This document shows, one piece after another, positions 17,230-22,489 of a stretch of DNA of 22,489 bases; position 1 is the first letter of the stretch, and each line of letters begins with the position of its first letter. Under the pieces are notes generated by a model, which saw only the letters and a program-made list of their open reading frames with translations, was not told where the DNA came from and made no database searches. A program made the translations under genes and the position numbers. Source of the stretch: Gracilaria domingensis (taxonomy: Eukaryota > Rhodophyta > Florideophyceae > Gracilariales > Gracilariaceae); NCBI GenBank assembly GCA_022539475.1, contig VCMS01000499.1, positions 1-22,489 of the forward strand. The letters run 5' to 3'.

Positions 17230-18540
17230 CGCAAAGACATACACCTGTTCGTCCCTGTGTTCACCAGTTGGTGTTACTGTGAACGTACGGTGGTGGGGCC
17301 AGCGCGACACGTCTAAGATATACGTTCGTAGACAATTATTGAATATCCAATTACTACGGTGTTTCCGTCGTGACAGAAATAACTCTAGTAGGTCTTCCGC
17401 GATAGGCGAGAGCTGTGGGGCGGTTCCTTCTCTGGAATTATAGTATTCTTTGCAAAGAATACCAAAATCGTCTGGTTTGACTTTGGAATGGGGTCTTAAC
17501 TTCGCACGAAGTTGCGCTTATAAGCGCCTGCGCTCATCCATGTGTGCGAGCGACGGTACATTTTGGTTAACCAATCCTTCCAAGCGTTCCTGTATAACCA
17601 ACAGACGGGTACGTAGAAAGCGTTTCTTGAGCCTCGATTGCGAACCGGTGGCGGTACTTCTGACAATACAGCTCAAAAGGTGCTGCTTTGTTACCCGGTG
17701 GACTTGGTGTTGTCAGCGTGAAATAGGCGTATCAAATCCCAATCCTTAGGATGATCTTGCACATAAGATCTTATGCATTATGATGGACGGTAAATCGTTC
17801 ATCTGCACATTTGCTTGGGTGGTAAGGTGGTCGTAAATAGAATTCTTGAACTAAGATCGGCAGACGTCCTGGAAAAATTCGACGTGACTGTGAACCGTTA
17901 ATCTGATAATAATGAACCGTGGAAGCGTACAAAAGACCCAGTGGGTGACCAAAGCTTGTGCAACCACGGTGCCGTTCGTTTCAGCGGGACTGTCCGTACC
18001 AACTTAGAGAATCTTATCGGTGATAACCAAGGTATGATTTACCTCTGCGGTTCTGATCATCACTAAGATATCGAAGCGATAAACTCCCAAGGGAACCGTC
18101 TGGAACGCGTTATTCTCAGTATTTCGAGTTTCACGTTATATTAGCGCACTCGTGCAAGAGGCGTCTGCTACATCAATCATGACGCAGTAAAATCCCTACG
18201 CAGTAAAGTATAGTTTCGACCTCCTGGTGGCTCCTAAATTCACATAGTGTGTCGATGGACCAACACGTTTTTGCAAGGATTATTGAACCTAACCAGGTAA
18301 CTGATCGTTAACCTGAAAAGATACGATTCTCCATTGAAACGAGCGGATTCGCGTACAGAATCATCCGTTTGCTGTTCTCGGACATCTCCTCGGAGTGATG
18401 GTACAAAAGATCCAAGTCAAGGGACCACTTCCTCAAAGTGAGCAGGATGTCGTCACAAGTCATCCCGACAAGATTCGGACCCAATGTCTTCTTCTTATCA
18501 CAAAGCATGGTATGTCCAGATCGTCAACTGGCTCTTTTGC
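17230..18540 (-). pseudogene. Ty3/Gypsy integrase region, frame-broken
   Basis: The core is clear at about 18,036-17,930: TLVITDK, then FSKLVRTVPLKRT one frame over, then GTVVAQALVTHWVF. Next come a stretch matching 'LLSDNG..FTS.FFQD' (about 17,925-17,860) and TTTLPPKQM at 17,835-17,800 in place of the family's 'TTAYHPQTNGQ'. Further on, LVIQERLEGLVNQNV (about 17,600-17,555) and NTVVIGYSIIVYERIS (about 17,365-17,315) fit the C-terminal GPY/F region. The zinc-binding HHCC part expected at 18,500-18,200 cannot be read. At least six frame changes are needed across the core. The usual catalytic D-D-E residues are only partly readable. Confidence 0.75.
17443..17462. repeat. perfect 20-bp palindrome inside the integrase region
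   Basis: GTATTCTTTG at 17,443-17,452 is followed at once by its reverse complement CAAAGAATAC. About 0.02 such palindromes are expected in a random window of this length. It overlaps codons of the integrase C-terminal part, so it may be accidental. Shorter 14-bp palindromes at 17,514-17,527 and 17,762-17,775 are within chance. Confidence 0.6.
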
Positions 18541-18551
18541 ATTTGTTCCCA

Positions 18552-19130
18552 AGAGAGATGATCTGCTGCAGATTCAACGTTCTTTTTTGTACGTAAAGTG
18601 AAATCGATACTCCGATAACCTCAAGCGCTCAAGCAATCAAGCGTCTGATGGTCGAGATTTCATAGCATCGGAGAGATGAGTGGTTCTTAGTACCGTAAAC
18701 ATGGTGCCCATAAGATATGGCCTCAATGTAGTTAGAGCCCCATAAAACGGCTAAGCCACTCATTCTCCGAAACTGCGGTAGTTAGTTCGTGTACGTTCAA
18801 GGATCGCGACCAGTATCATGTGGGATGTCTCACGCGCGTCTTCGCGTGACCTGAACAGGCGCAACCAACCTGGTGTGCACTGATAGTGTCACTCGAATGA
18901 AGTTCCTAGCTAGGCAAAGCCAGATGGGGTGAGGTACTGCGTCATTAATCGCCGAAAAGGCAGACGTTCCACGTCGTCTAGGTTCCAGTTTGAACTGTGT
19001 TGACCCTTTCTCAGAGGTGGTTAAGAGGGGTCGCAATATTGCGAAGTTCGGGACAAAACGCCGATAAAATTACGAAGACGAAACTGCGAGTCCGTTTGGT
19101 GTACGGTTTCGCTTCTTCAGCGACTTCACG
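18552..19130 (-). pseudogene. Ty3/Gypsy RNase H and connection region, frame-broken
   Basis: PNFAILRPLLTTSEKGSTQF (about 19,050-18,985) is the thumb/connection segment that follows RT ('FAKIAAPLT.LLKKG..F.W'). SAFSAINDAV continues it. Around 18,700 the frame gives YLMGTMFTV, which fits the family's 'YLYGRKFTVRTDH'. NVESAADHLS at 18,581-18,552 matches the 'N..ADALSR' end of the RNase H region. The catalytic D of 'DAS' is blurred by frame changes near 18,890. Confidence 0.7.
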
Positions 19131-19199
19131 CGAACTGCGTCAACGAGAAGCTGTCCAGTCGGATTAATATGCCTAGGTATTCTCAGAATCTGTGAAAGA

Positions 19200-19710
19200 C
19201 TCGCACTTCTTGAGTTTCAGCTAATGCCGCGTCCAAAAGGACTCTCATATGTCCGGACGGGGGTAAGTGGTCATCAAGGTTATCGGAGAACACGATGATA
19301 TCGTCAAGATACACCAAGCAGTCTTCCACTTGAATCGAGCCAAGAGGATATGACTACCGTTGAAAGTAGCGGTGCGTTGGTTAATCCGAACGGCATTCGT
19401 TAAACCGTACAAAACTTGGTGGGCATCACAAAAGCAGTTTTGTCCTTATTCCTTTTACGGATCGGAACTTCCAGTACCCAATTGGCATCCAAGCGGTGAA
19501 ACACTGTGAGCACTCCCAAAGGCGAGTCAATATATAGTCCATCCTGGTATCGGGAAACGTCTTTGACGGTGGACCGAATTTAGAGACGGTAATCAATACA
19601 GAATCGCCATAACCTCGCTTGTTGATACAACCACGTGAGGCCAACGGATAGAGCCGCTATGACGCCACGCGTAACATCTTCTCAACCTGAGTTAGTCTTC
19701 TTCCTCTTTG
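19200..19710 (-). pseudogene. Ty3/Gypsy reverse transcriptase, frame-broken
   Basis: Matches run in family order on the - strand: 'CIDYR.LNSVTVKDVFPIPRM' spread over two or three frames (about 19,610-19,540), MDYILTRL, GYWKF (about 19,470), KDKTAFVMPTKF (about 19,450-19,410), the 'MPFGLTNAPATF' block (about 19,400-19,360) and LLARFKWKT. The catalytic YLDD is at 19,311-19,300, inside CLVYLDDIIVFSDNLDDH. Residue motifs are almost intact, but single missing bases shift the frame repeatedly, for example within the NAPATF block. This could be true decay or consensus error. Confidence 0.85.
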
Positions 19711-22489
19711 GGACAGCCGCGGTATGGGTGTTGGGAATGGGGCTAGTACTGAAGTAAGGTCAAATACGGTGTTTCCGTGTTCCAATTGCCGAGGGTCCAT
19801 CCCGCATGCGTTAACTCCCCTCAACATTTCTCTTAACCTACTCTATGAGACTCAAGGACAAGTCAAAATTCACCTGTTCCAGTTCTTTTTGACAGGGTTG
19901 TATTTCCGTTCTGGTGAGAACACTTTTACCCCGGTGGGTGCCAGCGATTCGGTGACTTCGTTCGCCGGTAAACCGATCGTAAAAGCGGGTTTCCCTGATC
20001 CTCCCCTAGCACGGTTATAACCGACATCGCAACGCGTATCTTCGTCGACGATAGCAGCAGGTGCGGAGAGTGTACAACTTTGTTTTTAGCTAACACCGTC
20101 GGTTGTGCCAAAGTGGCGAACCACAACTCTGAATGGTTTGTCGGGTCCCCGAGATTAAACTCCGTCTCTCAAAGCGAGTTGCTTCTGATGCATACAATGA
20201 TGGCAAGGTTGTACCACAAACGTAGACCAGACTGCTTAGTAGTCTATGTGACAATTGGGATTGCGCAAGGTTGCGATAGCATGAGCACATGGAGCTTAGA
20301 TATACCGGAGTCGACGGTTGGAACTTCCTGTCAGAAGGGAGCGGACCGTCGCTTGCGTGTAGCTCTCTTAGCGCTTTCCTTAAAATCGGTATTTCGAAAC
20401 CATCATCATGGTAACAACTCGAGCTCGAGGTCGAATCGTTCAACAAAACGATCACAAAAGTCACAACCGGAGTATCACCGGTGCGGCAATGCTTTTTCAA
20501 TAATGGAATCCACGTTCACATACAGGTCTAATCGTACATGAGAGTATTAACCAAGAGTACGCAACCGGGTTTTGTTGGCACTGCGAATGTCAAACCTGGA
20601 CCATGACGAATTTCATCCCGTAGCGGCGGGTGGCACCAACTCAAGGTGAAATCAGGTTCGGTGCAGCTCTGATCGAACACAGACATATTTCGAACGCAGA
20701 ACTGGTTAGACAAGCCAAGATCGGCATAAATTTGTAGTTTTCTCTTGGCCATACAATGAACTCTTTCCGGAATACGAGATTTACGAGGACGTATCCAGGC
20801 GACGTAGAACGAAAAGGTGTTCTGAGCTCACGTCAGTTGTAGCCGCTATCCTGAAAGAATTCTAAACAGCTGGGAGCGAAGCTGTGACGCGCCCTCGGGC
20901 GCCTTCAATTCGGCTCGAAGGCGCCCTCCCGTAGGAAACTCCCAGTCAGTTTTTCTGACGGGCTCACGAATCGGTGCGTCACTCCGTTCGGGGGCTAACT
21001 GAACCCCATGCGTGGTACTTCGCCTTAACTGTTGAAGTGCCAGTACGGAACGAGGGCTGACAAATCGAACCGTTATCCAGTTCGCTCTGGCAGCTTATCG
21101 ATGATTCTTTTCGTGAAAGATCCTTGTCATCGGCGTGAGGGCCGTCGTACTCGAATAATTTTCTGCCTGTGCGCGGCGGAAATACGCACTGTGTCGATCG
21201 TGACCTGGAAGGTAGCTCTGGTAACATAAGACGAGGCCTGTTTGTCGCGGACGATGTCCATCGACGTTTGTGGTCTGGTTCCTTCCACCTGGACGGTTCA
21301 CGCTCGAATTAATTGTTACGTAAGGCACGGGCTGCAGGCACCGACACCTTGGCATACAAGCGGGTCTTCTTCCGTATCGGAATCGAGTGACGGCAGGTCG
21401 TAGATCCGTAAGAATCGGTTACTTCCAAATGAAGTGGAAGTTATCAGCATCAAACCGACGCGGTTTCACGTCGCAAAACGCATCGATGCGTGACGAAACT
21501 CTCGGAGTAGCTTTTCGAGCCGCGCTGCCCCGTTGCGGGCTCGAACGTTCTCCTTCCGCTGGGCGTAATTAACCAACTTCGGTACTCATCGGCGTTTGCT
21601 CGCGTCGCGAGCGACCTAAACGACCGAATGGTTGGGTCCAAACCAATCAACAAACATGGGTACAAACTCGCTTTGTGCGGAATACACATTACCACAATCG
21701 TGAAGATTTGTTCAACGCGTTGAATTAAACATTCAGATTCTCCACTCTCTGTCTAGTTCGCGAACACAAGAGTAGCCTGTAAATGCGTTGCAGTCGCGTA
21801 CGACCTGAAGAAGGTAGTTCAGGGCTTCGGGCAAACGTGACTCTCCTTCGAGGCTCTCGAGTTCCATCGAACTGAGTTTGTACTGATCTTCCGCAGCCCT
21901 TGTTAGGAAGTAGGCAGTGCACATATGCCTGTTCCTTCACTATACGAAGTAATATCGCTCCTGGCCGATCCTGGCCAAGGAAATCCAAGATAAGGATAAG
22001 ATCTCCGAGAATTCCTTGTTTAAGGGGTAACATTCAACCTCGAATATAGTCTTCACCTATACGGTTTCTCGCAGGAGCTGATTCGAAGTAACATTCCAAC
22101 TCGATAATCAGCGGTACGCCAACAGTTGGTAGAGCGGTCGTCGGCTTACTCTTTGAGTGCCAAGTGCGCCGTCCTTTCACGCTGATCTCATCACTGCCTG
22201 AGTAGACTGCGTCGCATTCGCCGTGTCGAACGTGACCTATGATGTTGTCATCAATATGCAGATGGAATCTGACAGAAGCTGTCTTCGGTCATGTCGCTCG
22301 AAGCTCAGAGCGCGATGAATCTGATCATCAGGGAACTCGTTTTGGTGTCGACCGCTTCTGCTTCACCGAACGATGGTCTTCATACTGCAGATGGGATTTC
22401 CTCGAGGAACCTTGGCGTCCACACTTTCATCATACGGATGTATCCTCAGCGTTCCAAGGCGAACGAATTCGACCGATATCGGTGCCCAT
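19711..22489 (-). other. presumed gag/protease end of the chromovirus, not readable
   Basis: The position implies gag, nucleocapsid and protease on the - strand. Frames are short (102 codons at most, at 21,725-22,033). A stretch near 21,850 (EDQYKLSSMELESL, then LPEALNYLL) has a gag-like helical look but no diagnostic motif. Near 20,690, YADLGLSNQFCVRN could be a worn DSGAS-type protease site; this is weak. An ATG lies at the extreme right edge on -. Overlapping + frames here, such as 20,080-20,541, are probably shadows. Confidence 0.3.
20897..20926. repeat. GC-rich hairpin, perfect 10-bp stem
   Basis: GGGCGCCTTC (20,897-20,906) and GAAGGCGCCC (20,917-20,926) pair across a 10-nt loop. There is no T-run after it on either strand. 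It lies in the presumed gag/protease part of the retroelement. Its role is unknown. Confidence 0.5.

Larger units (their letters stand above)
15816..22489 (-). mobile_element. Ty3/Gypsy chromovirus, broken, cut by the window edge
   Basis: On the - strand, reading from right to left, domains follow the Ty3/Gypsy order: reverse transcriptase (about 19,710-19,200), RNase H (about 19,130-18,552), integrase (about 18,540-17,230) and a C-terminal chromodomain (16,149-15,816). The gag and protease part should lie between about 19,711 and the right edge, but no zinc knuckle or DSG/DTG motif is clear there. Motifs are well kept at residue level, yet the frame changes every few dozen bases in RT, RH and IN. 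No LTR is visible. The element could be an old copy or a repeat whose consensus carries many indel errors. Confidence 0.8.

Noticed and set aside
22120..22180. tRNA-like string TTGGTAGAGCGGTCG
   Set aside because: It resembles a D-arm, but there is no matching acceptor stem and no T-arm (GGTTCGAATCC type) at the right distance.
15508..22489. LTRs of the chromovirus
   Set aside because: No pair of long direct repeats was found inside the window; the 5' LTR would lie beyond the right edge.

Overview
The window looks like nuclear DNA from an intron-poor microbial eukaryote. It holds decayed copies of three eukaryote-only or eukaryote-typical genes: an ERGIC-53/LMAN1-type cargo lectin, the proteasome adaptor ECM29, and the serine palmitoyltransferase LCB2/SPTLC2 subunit. 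It also holds a Ty3/Gypsy chromovirus and a KDZ/Plavaka-like (CACTA superfamily) transposase relic. No spliceosomal intron is needed to explain any of the gene matches. There are no bacterial operons, ribosome binding sites, tRNAs or rRNAs. I cannot fix the lineage; an intron-poor red alga, an oomycete relative or an early-diverging fungus would all fit.

Layout. 1-1310: two small hairpins, then a diverged tandem repeat of about 333-369 bp (two full copies and one partial). 2.96-3.54 kb: transposase relic on +, followed by a 45-nt hairpin. 4.3-5.3 kb: nothing recognised. 5.34-5.74 kb: a hairpin with two CACGTG boxes and three copies of a ~108-bp repeat, each centred on a 34-bp palindrome with TTAGGG/CCCTAA arms. 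6.24-7.88 kb: cargo lectin pseudogene (+). 8.31-11.82 kb: 5'-truncated ECM29 pseudogene (-). 12.14-13.47 kb: 5'-truncated SPT2 pseudogene (+). 13.87-15.51 kb: an unrecognised 546-codon reading frame (+) broken only by one TAG. 15.82 kb to the right edge: a Ty3/Gypsy chromovirus on -, with RT, RNase H, integrase and chromodomain in normal order but riddled with frame changes.

The genes do not work together. This reads as a gene graveyard beside transposable elements. The lesions are of two kinds. The lectin copy has nine in-frame stops but only two frame changes. The pol region has intact residue motifs cut by very frequent small indels. The second pattern could be poor consensus in a repeat rather than real decay. 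The items most worth a second look are the palindromic TTAGGG repeat array, the orphan amber-interrupted ORF, and a frame break in ECM29 that falls on a correctly phased T TTA AAG slippery heptamer.
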